DNA of 18,494 nt, taken from positions 1 through 18,494 of the forward strand of contig JAIDFD010000287.1 in assembly GCA_029054485.1 (NCBI GenBank). The letters run 5' to 3'. Within the stretch, counting starts at the first letter, position 1. Each line of letters starts with the position of its first letter. The position numbers and the translations under genes are program-made. Shown here piece by piece: positions 6,625 to 13,706 of this stretch. The DNA is from Clostridia bacterium (lineage in GTDB: Bacteria; Bacillota; Clostridia; Christensenellales; Borkfalkiaceae). The notes under the pieces are model-generated. The model had not been told where the DNA came from and searched no databases. It saw only the letters and a list, made by a program, of their open reading frames with translations.

Positions 6625-7247
6625 TTATTGAATTTTTCCAGTACCGCGCACACCATTTTGAATACTTCATCGGGTGATTTCGCACCGCAGTCAACTGTTG
6701 CGAGCTTGTTCTCCGCGAGATAGTAATTTTTGAGCGGCGCAGTCTGATCTTCGTAAGTGGCAAGCCTTGCCTTGACCGTTTGGGGATTGTCGTCCTCTCT
6801 TTGGTAAAGGGGTTTGCCGCACCTTTCACAAGTGGTTTTGCCGCCCAGAGTTGAAACGTGGTAGGTTGCGCCGCAGTGGCACATACGCCTTCCGCAAATT
6901 CTGTCCAGCAAAAGGGAAGTATCTACTTCGAGGTTAAGGCACAAATCGATATTTGCGAATTTGTCAAGCTCTTCCGCCTGAAAAAGATTGCGCGGAAATC
7001 CGTCCAAAAGGTATCCGCCTTTAACTTTTTTAAGGCTCTCTTTAACAATTTCACAGGTTACCCCGTCGGGCACTAACTTGCCTGCATCGATATAAGTCTT
7101 TGCAAGCTTGCCTATTTCCGTGCCGTCCTTTATGTTGGCGCGGAACATATCGCCCGTAGAAATATGGGTCAGAAAAAACTTTTCTTCAATCTTCACCGCC
7201 TGCGTGCCTTTGCCCGCACCCGGTGCACCTAACAAAACGATATTCAT
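6621..7247 (-). CDS. adk: Adenylate kinase, LID with cysteine cluster
   Basis: Adenylate kinase interconverts ATP plus AMP with two ADP and so balances the adenylate pool. The 208-residue cytoplasmic protein has the P-loop GAPGAGKGT at 7-15, STGDMFR at 30-36 in the AMP-binding part, DGFPRN at 82-87, and VKARLATY in the C-terminal core. The LID contains cysteines at 123, 125, 140 and 143, suggesting the structural zinc site of Gram-positive long-form enzymes. The first pair is spaced C-x-C (residues CHC) instead of the usual C-x2-C, and the stretch to the third Cys is short. Zinc binding is therefore likely but not certain. The gene overlaps map by four bases. Confidence 0.97.
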   Translation of the reverse strand: MNIVLLGAPGAGKGTQAVKIEEKFFLTHISTGDMFRANIKDGTEIGKLAKTYIDAGKLVPDGVTCEIVKESLKKVKGGYLLDGFPRNLFQAEELDKFANIDLCLNLEVDTSLLLDRICGRRMCHCGATYHVSTLGGKTTCERCGKPLYQREDDNPQTVKARLATYEDQTAPLKNYYLAENKLATVDCGAKSPDEVFKMVCAVLEKFNK

Positions 7248-7288
7248 GCCTTTCCCCTTAGCATTTTTATCTAATTAATCGGTATTTT

Positions 7289-7389
7289 AAAAATTCGGAG
7301 ATGCGAGCAGAACGAGGCGCGTGCGGATTTGGCGCAGGGCGCGTACTTTGCGTACACAACCAAGTTATGCGATGCATATACGGATTTTT
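7289..7389 (-). repeat. Structured intergenic repeat, copy C (secY-adk)
   Basis: This copy is 101 bp, about 20 bases shorter than the others, having lost part of the segment right of the core. The arms 7289-7304 and the reverse complement of 7374-7389 agree at 13 of 16 positions (AAAAATyCG.A.ATGC). The core GCGTACTTTGCGTACAC is almost a perfect hairpin. The right arm overlaps the first two plus-strand bases of the secY stop codon (7388-7390). It shares GAGATGCGAGC, GCGCAGGGCGCGTAC and ACACAACCAAG with the other copies. It occupies most of the 140-base secY-adk gap. Confidence 0.8.
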
Positions 7390-8755
7390 ATTTTAAGAAG
7401 CCTTTGTAGTTCTTCATCATCAACTGCGACTCAAGCTGTTTGTCAAGTTCGAGCGCAACCGAAACTACAATCAGAATACCCGTCGTCGAGAACACCGACA
7501 AAAGCTGGGTATCCGTGCCGAGGCTCAAACTTGTAACCACCATTGACAGAATGGAAGGTATAAACGCCACGAGCGACAGATAAATCGCGCCGAAAAGGGT
7601 TATTCTGTTGGAAATCTTTTTCAGATAGTCCGCAGTCGGCCTGCCCGGTCTTATTCCCTGAATGAAACCGCCGTTCTGCTGAATGGTCTTTGAAACGTCC
7701 TCGGGATTGAACTGCATAGAAGCGTAGAAGAACGCAAACGCAAATATCAACAGACACAGAACCACCATGTATATAAGCTGTCCGTACCAGTAAGGCGAGG
7801 AGCCGGAGAACCAGTTGGTTACGCCGGTTGCCGCCGATGAATTGGGCCAGAACAGACTTATTATCATCTGAGGGAAGGAAATGAGCGCGAACGCGAAGAT
7901 CAGAGGCATAACGCCCGAACCCGCAATTCTGATGGGAATGACGGACGACTGACCGCCGTACATTCTTCTGCCCTTAACCTGTTTTGCATACTGAACGGGT
8001 ATTCTGCGCTCGGATAAATCTACCGCGACAATCGCAACAAATTCCAATACGGTGAGTATTACAAAGCCGAGAACTTCCCACAAAACTTCGGGTTGACCCG
8101 TGAACGCGGTCTTGAACTTTTCTACAATTATAAGACCCGCAGTTGACAGAATACCAACGAAGATTATAAGGGAAATACCGTTTGAAACGCCGTGTTCGGT
8201 AATTCTTTCGCCTATCCACATAACGAGCATTGCGCCCGCTGTGTATACAACCGTAAGGAATATACCCGCCATCCAAGTTGCGCCCGCATCGCTGACCGCG
8301 CCTATTGCGCCGCCGCCGAAGAGAGACAACTTTAACGCGTTGCTCTGTACGCCGAAGTTTACAACGATACCGACCGCCTGAGCAATCGCAAGCGCGATTG
8401 TGACGTACCGGGTAATCTGCGCTATCTTCTTTCTGCCCTCTTCACCCTGCTTTGAAAGTCTTTCAAGTGCGGGAATACCGACGGTCAACAGCTGAATGAT
8501 AATCGACGCGTTGATATAAGGGCTGATACCCAGTGCAAACAGCGTTGCGTTTGCAAGCGAGCCGCCGGTGATGTCGGAAAGAATTTCAAGGAAGCTGTAG
8601 TTGCCGCCCGTGATATATTCTTTAAACGTATCAACGGAGATACCGGGTACGGGGATATAGCACCCCAGTCTGAAAATAAGCAGAAGAAGCAGGGTCATCC
8701 AAATCTTCTTTCTTATTTCCTTGACTTTAAAACAATTTTTAATTGTTTCAAACAT
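7388..8755 (-). CDS. secY: Preprotein translocase channel subunit SecY
   Basis: SecY forms the protein-conducting channel of the Sec translocon in the cytoplasmic membrane. At 455 residues it is slightly longer than the family norm of about 430. Hydrophobic segments consistent with ten membrane helices are visible, from LLLLLIFRLGCYIPVPGI near the N terminus. Signatures include LGISPYINASIIIQLL (helix 2b and plug area), GISLIIFVGI, PVQYAKQ preceded by ERRIPV, and GFIQGIRPGRPT in the large cytoplasmic loop. The start follows GAGAGG. A small hairpin (CGCAC/GTGCG, 8771-8786) lies in the short rplO-secY gap. As usual it is followed by adk and map. Confidence 0.98.
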   Translation of the reverse strand: MFETIKNCFKVKEIRKKIWMTLLLLLIFRLGCYIPVPGISVDTFKEYITGGNYSFLEILSDITGGSLANATLFALGISPYINASIIIQLLTVGIPALERLSKQGEEGRKKIAQITRYVTIALAIAQAVGIVVNFGVQSNALKLSLFGGGAIGAVSDAGATWMAGIFLTVVYTAGAMLVMWIGERITEHGVSNGISLIIFVGILSTAGLIIVEKFKTAFTGQPEVLWEVLGFVILTVLEFVAIVAVDLSERRIPVQYAKQVKGRRMYGGQSSVIPIRIAGSGVMPLIFAFALISFPQMIISLFWPNSSAATGVTNWFSGSSPYWYGQLIYMVVLCLLIFAFAFFYASMQFNPEDVSKTIQQNGGFIQGIRPGRPTADYLKKISNRITLFGAIYLSLVAFIPSILSMVVTSLSLGTDTQLLSVFSTTGILIVVSVALELDKQLESQLMMKNYKGFLK

Positions 8756-8793
8756 TTTTAGCCTCTCAGTCGCACGCTAAGGTGCGGGAGTTT

Positions 8794-9243
8794 TTACTTT
8801 ACTATTTCTGTTTTGCCGCCGGCTTTCTCAATAGCTGCCTTAGCGGTTTCGGAAAATTTGGCTGCCTTTACGGTGAGGGCAACTTTGACTTCGCCCTTGC
8901 CGAGAACTTTAAGTCCCGCCGAATTTTTTACCTGCTTTGCAAGGTTGTTCTTTGAAACGTATTCAAAGTCTACAACCGTGCCTGCGGGCAGTTTTTCAAG
9001 CTGGCTTAAATTTACAATCGTGTACTCGGTTGCCCACTTATTGTGGAAGCCGCGCTTGGGAACGCGCCTTGCGATGGGCATCTGACCGCCTTCGAAGCCG
9101 GGACGAACGCCGCCGCCCGAACGAGCCCACTGACCTTTATGTCCCTTGCCCGACGTCTTGCCGTGACCGGAGCCGATGCCCCTGCCAAGCCTTTTTACGC
9201 GGGAGGTAGCGCCCTCTGCGGGCGATAATGTATCAATTCTCAT
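8794..9243 (-). CDS. rplO: 50S ribosomal protein L15
   Basis: L15 is a late-assembling large-subunit protein with a long, glycine-rich N-terminal extension buried in rRNA. The 149-residue protein shows this tail: SRVKRLGRGIGSGHGKTSG, then KGQWARSGGGVRPGFEGGQM and PKRGFHN. The globular C-terminal part contains GLKVLGKGEVK and a final AIEKAGGKTEIV. Length and ends are normal. Its ATG overlaps the rpmD stop (ATGA). Confidence 0.98.
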   Translation of the reverse strand: MRIDTLSPAEGATSRVKRLGRGIGSGHGKTSGKGHKGQWARSGGGVRPGFEGGQMPIARRVPKRGFHNKWATEYTIVNLSQLEKLPAGTVVDFEYVSKNNLAKQVKNSAGLKVLGKGEVKVALTVKAAKFSETAKAAIEKAGGKTEIVK

Positions 9244-9425
9244 TTTTTAGCTCCTACCTGTTCTACTTTTAAAAGGTAGCCGACCTTTTTAATCTGACCC
9301 AGAATGGCGGGCGATTCTTCAAAGGTTTTGGTGCTTCCTATTTTTTTGAGTCCCAACGCCGCAACGGTATCCTTTACCGTCTTTGTTTCGTTGGAAGCGC
9401 TTTTAACTAACGTTACCTTTATCAT
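9240..9425 (-). CDS. rpmD: 50S ribosomal protein L30
   Basis: L30 is a small large-subunit protein. The 61-residue sequence matches the short bacterial form: MIKVTLVKSASNETKTVKDT, then LGLKKIGSTKTFE and a GQIKKVGYLLKVE C-terminal strand. The usual place between rpsE and rplO is conserved. It overlaps rplO by four bases. Confidence 0.96.
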   Translation of the reverse strand: MIKVTLVKSASNETKTVKDTVAALGLKKIGSTKTFEESPAILGQIKKVGYLLKVEQVGAKK

Positions 9426-9439
9426 TTTTCAGCCCTCCG

Positions 9440-9976
9440 TTAAAGTGATAACTCTTCAAGGCTCTTGCCGCGGGCTTTTGCCACGTCCTCGGGGGACATA
9501 AGCTCGAACAAGCCGCAGATAGCCGCCTTTACGCAGTTGATGGGGTTTGAAGTGCCGTGGGATTTGGTTCTTACGTCCTTAACACCGGCAGCTTCCATAA
9601 CCGCACGCACGGGACCGCCGGCAATAACGCCGGTACCTTCAGCCGCGGGCATCATAAGTACGAAGCCTCTGCCGAAAACGCCCTGAACGGTGTGGGGGAT
9701 TGAAGTGCCCTGCAAGCTGACCTTGCGCATATTCTTTTTAGCCTGCGCGGTAGCCTTTTCGATTGCCTCGGGAACTTCTTTGGATTTGCCCATGCCGTAA
9801 CCTACCGAGCCGTTGCCGTCGCCGACTACGACCAGCGCCGCAAAACGCATATTTCTACCGCCTTTAACGGTCTTGGTTACGCGGTTTACCTGTATGAGCT
9901 TTTTGATAAGTCCGTCGTCTTCCTGCCTACGTCTGTCGTTGTTTCTTCTTGCAGGTCTTTGATTCTTTTCTTCCAT
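9440..9976 (-). CDS. rpsE: 30S ribosomal protein S5
   Basis: S5 lies near the mRNA entry and decoding side of the small subunit and affects accuracy. The 178-residue protein has a basic, low-complexity N-terminal tail (about 1-20). The S5 double-stranded RNA-binding domain follows (about 24-90), with [19 protein letters not shown] and [20 protein letters not shown]. The C-terminal domain carries [20 protein letters not shown], then [10 protein letters not shown] and [14 protein letters not shown]. Gene position between rplR and rpmD is standard. Confidence 0.98.
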   Translation of the reverse strand: MEEKNQRPARRNNDRRRQEDDGLIKKLIQVNRVTKTVKGGRNMRFAALVVVGDGNGSVGYGMGKSKEVPEAIEKATAQAKKNMRKVSLQGTSIPHTVQGVFGRGFVLMMPAAEGTGVIAGGPVRAVMEAAGVKDVRTKSHGTSNPINCVKAAICGLFELMSPEDVAKARGKSLEELSL

Positions 9977-9986
9977 AATAAGCTCC

Positions 9987-10355
9987 TTAGAAGTTGAGTC
10001 CGGCTTCTCTTGCGCCGTCCGCCAATGCCTGAACGCGTCCCGTGTAGAGGTAGCCGCCCCTGTCGAATACTACGTTCTTGATGCCCTTTTTAAGCGCTTT
10101 TTCGGCAAGCTTTTTGCCGACCGTCTTTGCGGCATCGGTTTTGTTCAATTTTGCGATAGCGGTCTTCACGTCCTTTTCAAGGGTGGAAGCCGAGCAAAGG
10201 GTTACGCCCTTCACGTCGTCGATAACCTGCACATAGATGTGGTTAAGACTTCTGTACACACTGAGACGGGGAATTTCCGCGGTGCCCGCCACCTTTTTTC
10301 TTACTCTGGTGTGGCGGCGCTGTCTTTCCTTATTTTTGTCTATCTTATTAATCAT
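9987..10355 (-). CDS. rplR: 50S ribosomal protein L18
   Basis: L18 binds 5S rRNA together with L5 and brings it into the large subunit. The 122-residue protein has the basic N terminus [19 protein letters not shown], then [19 protein letters not shown], an [19 protein letters not shown] segment and the end [15 protein letters not shown]. Length is typical. It starts with ATG behind CGGAGG, downstream of two hairpins in the rplF-rplR gap. Confidence 0.98.
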   Translation of the reverse strand: MINKIDKNKERQRRHTRVRKKVAGTAEIPRLSVYRSLNHIYVQVIDDVKGVTLCSASTLEKDVKTAIAKLNKTDAAKTVGKKLAEKALKKGIKNVVFDRGGYLYTGRVQALADGAREAGLNF

Positions 10356-10370
10356 AATAAACCTCCGAGC

Positions 10371-10420
10371 AATTAACCGCCGAAAAGGCGGTAATTCCTT
10401 CTCTTAAATTTTTAAGAGAA
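10371..10420 (-). other. Tandem hairpins between rplF and rplR
   Basis: Two stem-loops fill this 66-base gap. The first after rplF pairs TTCTCTTAAA (10399-10408) with 10411-10420 in a perfect 10-base stem with a two-base loop. The second pairs ACCGCC (10376-10381) with GGCGGT (10387-10392) around GAAAA, extendable by AATT/AATT with one bulge. Neither is followed by a clear T run on the minus strand, so attenuation, mRNA processing or protection is more likely than full termination. Confidence 0.6.
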
Positions 10421-10421
10421 A

Positions 10422-10964
10422 TTACTTCTTGCCCTTGCCTCCCGTCTTGCCTTCCTTACGCTCGATTACTTCGTCCTTGTAGGCGATGCCGTAACCGTGG
10501 TAGGGTTCGGGAATTCTTATTTTGCGTATATCCGCGGCAACCTGACCTACCAAGGTCTTATCGATGCCCGAAACAACGATTTCGTTGGGGGTGGGGCAGT
10601 CGATTTTGATGCCTGCGGGTTCGGTGAAGTCAACGGGGTGCGAAAATCCTACGTTAAGTACGACTTTGTTACCCTGCTTTGCAACCTTCCAGCCGACGCC
10701 GTGAACGGTAAGGGCTTTTGAATAACCTTCGGTTACGCCCGTTACCATATTGTGAAGGAGCGCGCGGTAAAGTCCGTGCTTTGCGTTTTCGCTTTCATCG
10801 AGCTTAACAACGTGAGCTTCGTTGCCTTCAACCTTGATATCGATTTTTCCCACTACTTTCTGGGTGAGCGTACCTTTCGAGCCTTTGACGGTCAAAAGTC
10901 CGTTTTCAAAGGTGATGGAAACGCCTGCGGGAATAACTACGGGTAATTTACCTATTCTTGACAT
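10422..10964 (-). CDS. rplF: 50S ribosomal protein L6
   Basis: L6 lies near the GTPase-associated factor-binding region of the large subunit and has two similar alpha/beta domains. The 180-residue protein begins MSRIGKLPVVIPAGVSI and includes the KGSKGTLTQKV hairpin. In the second domain it has GYSKALTVHGVGWK, FSHPVDF, and the C-terminal family motif IRKIRIPEPYHGYGIAYKDE, ending GGKGKK. Length and position are normal. Confidence 0.98.
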   Translation of the reverse strand: MSRIGKLPVVIPAGVSITFENGLLTVKGSKGTLTQKVVGKIDIKVEGNEAHVVKLDESENAKHGLYRALLHNMVTGVTEGYSKALTVHGVGWKVAKQGNKVVLNVGFSHPVDFTEPAGIKIDCPTPNEIVVSGIDKTLVGQVAADIRKIRIPEPYHGYGIAYKDEVIERKEGKTGGKGKK

Positions 10965-10978
10965 ACTAAATTACCTCC

Positions 10979-11371
10979 TTACCAGATGTAGCAAAGCACT
11001 TCGCCGCCAACGTTCGCGGCTTTTGCCTGCTTATCTGTCATAATTCCTTTGTTGGTTGAAACTATCGCAATGCCGAGTCCGTTTAAAACCTTGGGCATAT
11101 CTTCAACGCCTGCATAAGCTCTTAAACCGGGCTTTGAAACCCTTTTAAGTCCGTTGATAACCGACTTGCCTTTGCCGGCATACTTCAAGCTTATTTCAAT
11201 TACGCCCTTATAGCCCTCGCCGACCAGTTTGTAGTCGGAGATGTAGCCTTCATCAAGCATAATCTTCGCGATAGCTTTCTTCATATTGGATGAGGGAACC
11301 TCAACCGTGTCTTTATTTACCATAATCGCATTTCTGATGCGGGTGAGCATATCTGCTATAGGATCTGTCAT
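10979..11371 (-). CDS. rpsH: 30S ribosomal protein S8
   Basis: S8 binds the central domain of 16S rRNA. In some bacteria it also represses translation of the spc operon. The 130-residue protein shows [33 protein letters not shown] and the C-terminal RNA-binding part [10 protein letters not shown], then [19 protein letters not shown] and GGEVLCYIW. Length is typical. No S8-binding helix like that near E. coli rplE was recognised. Confidence 0.98.
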   Translation of the reverse strand: MTDPIADMLTRIRNAIMVNKDTVEVPSSNMKKAIAKIMLDEGYISDYKLVGEGYKGVIEISLKYAGKGKSVINGLKRVSKPGLRAYAGVEDMPKVLNGLGIAIVSTNKGIMTDKQAKAANVGGEVLCYIW

Positions 11372-11384
11372 ATCTTCTTACCTC

Positions 11385-11570
11385 TTACCAACTTGATTTC
11401 TTGACGCCGGGGATTTGTCCCTTGTAAGCAAGGTTTCTGAAACAGATACGGCATACTCCGTACTTACGGAGAACTGCGTGGGGACGTCCGCAAATGGAGC
11501 ATCTCGTATAAGCTCTCGTGGAGTATTTGGCAGGTTTTTGCTGCTTGTTTATCATTGCTTTCTTTGCCAT
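11385..11570 (-). CDS. rpsN: 30S ribosomal protein S14, type Z
   Basis: S14 is a small-subunit head protein. The 61-residue form with C24, C27, C40 and C43 (CSIC...CRIC) is the short zinc-binding type used by many Gram-positive bacteria. The C terminus [18 protein letters not shown] is characteristic. It lies between rplE and rpsH as expected. No second zinc-free copy is present in this window. Confidence 0.97.
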   Translation of the reverse strand: MAKKAMINKQQKPAKYSTRAYTRCSICGRPHAVLRKYGVCRICFRNLAYKGQIPGVKKSSW

Positions 11571-11582
11571 AAATTTCTCTCC

Positions 11583-12146
11583 TTACTTCTTGAAGGGCAT
11601 ACCCATCGCCCTTAAAAGCTCTCTTGCTTCTTCATCCGTTTTGGCGGTTGTTACGAAGCATATGTCCATACCTCTTATCTTTTCAACCTGATCGTACTGG
11701 ATTTCGGGGAAGATAAGCTGTTCTTTGATACCCATGCAGTAGTTGCCCTTGCCGTCGAAGCTGTCTGCGGGAACGCCGCGGAAGTCGCGCACTCTGGGCA
11801 GTGCTATGGAAACGAACTTGTCGTAGAAGTCGCACATCATCTGTCCGCGCAGGGTTACTTTTAAACCGATAGGCATACCCTCGCGCACCTTGAAGTTTGC
11901 GACCGACTTTTTAGCCTTGCAGAGAACGGGCTGTTGTCCGGTAATCTGCTTCATTTCGTTCTGTGCAATCTGAATGGACTTTGCGTTGTCCTTTATATCG
12001 CCGAGACCCGAACTCAAAACTATCTTAACGAGCTTGGGCACCTGCATCGGATTTTTGTATCCGAATTTTTTGGTGAGGGCGGGGACTACGTTCTTTTCGT
12101 AATTTTCAATTACTCTCGATTTGTAGACTTTTTCGTTGCTTTTCAT
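11583..12146 (-). CDS. rplE: 50S ribosomal protein L5
   Basis: L5 binds 5S rRNA and contacts S13 across the subunit interface. The 187-residue protein is a few residues longer than common at the N terminus. Clear segments are [53 protein letters not shown], then [22 protein letters not shown] and the C-terminal [20 protein letters not shown]. Gene order is standard. Confidence 0.98.
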   Translation of the reverse strand: MKSNEKVYKSRVIENYEKNVVPALTKKFGYKNPMQVPKLVKIVLSSGLGDIKDNAKSIQIAQNEMKQITGQQPVLCKAKKSVANFKVREGMPIGLKVTLRGQMMCDFYDKFVSIALPRVRDFRGVPADSFDGKGNYCMGIKEQLIFPEIQYDQVEKIRGMDICFVTTAKTDEEARELLRAMGMPFKK

Positions 12147-12157
12147 ATGCCCTCTCC

Positions 12158-12595
12158 TTATTCTGCCTTATCTCCGGTTTCGGGCTCGGTTTTAGCTTCA
12201 CCCTCTTCCTTCTTGGCACGCTTTCTTACGCGCTTGGGAGCCGCTTCAGCCTTAGAAGCCTTTGCCGCCGCCTTGCCGCTGTAAGCCTTGTCAAGTCCTG
12301 CGCCGCACTTGGGGCAGACTCTGTGCTTTTTGCCGTCTACCAGATTGTGCTTTACGCGAACCGCCTTTGCACACGAGGGGCAGACAACCATTACGTTTGA
12401 AACGTCCAGGGGTGCCTCGATTTCAACTATCTGCGAAACTTCGTTACCCTTTCTTGCCTTCTTTGATTTTTTGTGGATATTTACGCCTTCCACGGTTACC
12501 CTACCGCTCTTGGGAGAGCAGGCAATTACCTTGCCCTGCTTGCCCGCATACTTACCGGTGATAACCAATACATTATCGTTAACTTTTACGTTCAT
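12158..12595 (-). CDS. rplX: 50S ribosomal protein L24 with zinc ribbon and long tail
   Basis: L24 is an early assembly protein that binds the 5' end of 23S rRNA. Residues 1-65 hold the KOW domain ([20 protein letters not shown], then VEGVNIHKK). Residues 66-100 form a zinc-ribbon-like part with C72, C75, C94 and C97, as in other Gram-positive L24 proteins. The 145-residue protein is about 40 residues longer than usual. The excess is a C-terminal Ala/Lys/Glu-rich tail (101-145) with no recognisable fold, changing from basic to acidic. It remains in frame and ends in a normal stop ahead of rplE, so it is not a fusion with a known domain. Confidence 0.96.
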   Translation of the reverse strand: MNVKVNDNVLVITGKYAGKQGKVIACSPKSGRVTVEGVNIHKKSKKARKGNEVSQIVEIEAPLDVSNVMVVCPSCAKAVRVKHNLVDGKKHRVCPKCGAGLDKAYSGKAAAKASKAEAAPKRVRKRAKKEEGEAKTEPETGDKAE

Positions 12596-12605
12596 AGTTC
12601 TCTCC

Positions 12606-12974
12606 TTAAAGTACTTCGGGTGCGAGGGAGATTATCTTCATATAGTTTTTCTCTCTCAACTCTCTTGCAATCGGTCCGAAGATACGCGTTCCGCGCGGCT
12701 CCTTGTTGTTTCCGATTATTACTGCGGCATTATCATCGAATGCGATATAAGTGCCGTCGTTGCGCCTGATACCCTTACTGGTGCGAACGATTACCGCTTT
12801 GACTACTTCGCCTTTTTTAACCGCGCCGCCGGGGGTAGCGGTTTTGACGGAGCATACGATAACATCGCCGATGTTAGCGGTCTTTCTGAACGAGCCGCCC
12901 AACACCTTAATACACATCAGCTCTTTTGCGCCGCTGTTGTCTGCGGCTTTAAGCCTGGTCTGGGGTTGTATCAT
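12606..12974 (-). CDS. rplN: 50S ribosomal protein L14
   Basis: L14 forms a bridge with the small subunit and is the binding site of the silencing factor RsfS. The 122-residue protein matches the family over its full length: [20 protein letters not shown], then [42 protein letters not shown], and [19 protein letters not shown]. It is the first gene of the spc block. The 267-base space before it holds repeat copy D, a promoter candidate and a hairpin region. Confidence 0.98.
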   Translation of the reverse strand: MIQPQTRLKAADNSGAKELMCIKVLGGSFRKTANIGDVIVCSVKTATPGGAVKKGEVVKAVIVRTSKGIRRNDGTYIAFDDNAAVIIGNNKEPRGTRIFGPIARELREKNYMKIISLAPEVL

Positions 12975-13020
12975 ATAATATCTCTCCTATTATGTTTTTA
13001 CTTACAACTTGGACAGAGGA

Positions 13021-13082
13021 TTGCGCCGCGCCCACATAAGCGGGGAGAGTGCCCCGCCCTCCATTGGGTGCAGGAAACGCAA
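13021..13082 (-). promoter_or_regulatory. Three-tier hairpin in the rplN leader
   Basis: Three nested helices can form. TTGCG (13021-13025) pairs with CGCAA (13078-13082). 13028-13034 pairs with 13065-13071 (GCGCCCA against TGGGTGC, one wobble on the plus strand and one mismatch on the minus). GCGGGG (13040-13045) pairs perfectly with CCCCGC (13052-13057) around a six-base loop. It would lie in the 5' leader of rplN, and no T run follows, so it is not a simple terminator. A ribosomal-protein-binding leader is possible but unproven. Confidence 0.5.
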
Positions 13083-13111
13083 TCATATCTATTCTTAATT
13101 ATTTTTGTCAG
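13082..13111 (-). promoter_or_regulatory. Promoter candidate for the spc block (rplN onward)
   Basis: On the minus strand CTGACA (13106-13111) is followed after 18 bases by TATGAT (13082-13087); each hexamer has one mismatch to consensus. Transcription would start near 13075, giving a leader of about 100 bases that contains the two inner helices of the hairpin region before the rplN ATG at 12974. The position at the S10/spc junction fits a secondary promoter. Confidence 0.45.
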
Positions 13112-13119
13112 CCTTTATA

Positions 13120-13238
13120 GGCTTTGAAGACACGAGCAAGACAAGGCGTGCGCGTATTTGTTGCAGAGAGTGTACTTGCCGTACACGACCAAAACAAAAC
13201 GTAAGCACAACGCAGTATTGCGACGTATATGCAAAGCC
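13120..13238 (-). repeat. Structured intergenic repeat, copy D (rpsQ-rplN)
   Basis: This copy of about 119 bp ends three bases before the rpsQ stop codon. The arms 13120-13134 and the reverse complement of 13224-13238 agree at 12 of 15 positions, with a copy-specific GGCTTTG outer part. The core GTGTAC-TTGCC-GTACAC is a perfect six-base stem. CGCA-GTAT-TGCG (13211-13222) is a second perfect hairpin. Shared family pieces are CACGAGCAAGACAAGGCG, GCAGAGAGTGTAC and ACAAAACG. Confidence 0.8.
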
Positions 13239-13241
13239 GTA

Positions 13242-13508
13242 TTATTTTGCTTTTTCGATTATCTCCGCCACACGCCAATTCTTATCCTTTGACAGTTTGC
13301 GGGTTTCTACTATTCTTACTTTATCGCCTTCGCCGCACTCGTTCTTTTCATCGTGTGCCTTAAAGCGGGTTGTCTTTGTTATGGTCTTTTTATAGAGGGG
13401 GTGCTTGGACTTTTCAGTTACGGCAACAACTACCGTTTTGTCCATTTTGTCGGATACGACTATTCCCACTCTCTCTTTACGAAGATTTCTCTCTTCCATT
13501 GTTTTCAC
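13242..13508 (-). CDS. rpsQ: 30S ribosomal protein S17
   Basis: S17 is a primary 16S rRNA-binding protein with an OB fold. The 88-residue sequence has the family segments [60 protein letters not shown] and a short tail. The N-terminal [13 protein letters not shown] is common in Gram-positive S17. It is the last gene of the S10 block and starts three bases after the rpmC stop codon. Confidence 0.98.
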   Translation of the reverse strand: MKTMEERNLRKERVGIVVSDKMDKTVVVAVTEKSKHPLYKKTITKTTRFKAHDEKNECGEGDKVRIVETRKLSKDKNWRVAEIIEKAK

Positions 13509-13511
13509 TCC

Positions 13512-13706
13512 TTACGCCTTTAACTGTCTTGCACGGATTTCGGTGTTTACCCTTGCAATGTCCTTTTTAACGAGGTTGATTGACAGCGGGTTTTCAAGCT
13601 GTCCGCTTGCATGGCGGAAACGGAGATTGAAAAGCTCGCTCTTTAACTCTTTAAGCTTTTTGTCGAGTTCTTCTTCGTTTAAATTCTTAATGTCCTTAGC
13701 CTTCAT
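13512..13706 (-). CDS. rpmC: 50S ribosomal protein L29
   Basis: L29 is a small helical protein near the tunnel exit. I prefer the ATG at 13706 (64 residues, [18 protein letters not shown]) over the GTG at 13715, because the shorter start matches the family. A G-rich stretch containing AAGG lies about 11 bases upstream. Helical motifs [15 protein letters not shown] and [15 protein letters not shown] are typical. The start lies within the last codons of rplP, suggesting coupled translation. Confidence 0.93.
   Translation of the reverse strand: MKAKDIKNLNEEELDKKLKELKSELFNLRFRHASGQLENPLSINLVKKDIARVNTEIRARQLKA

Noticed and set aside
13021..13082. Terminator at the end of the S10 block
   Set aside because: The hairpins are strong, but no T run follows on the minus strand.
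12288..13127. Long plus-strand open frame of 279 codons
   Set aside because: It lies opposite rplX, rplN and the rpsQ-rplN gap, has no recognisable protein features, and the opposite-strand genes are certain. It is a shadow frame.
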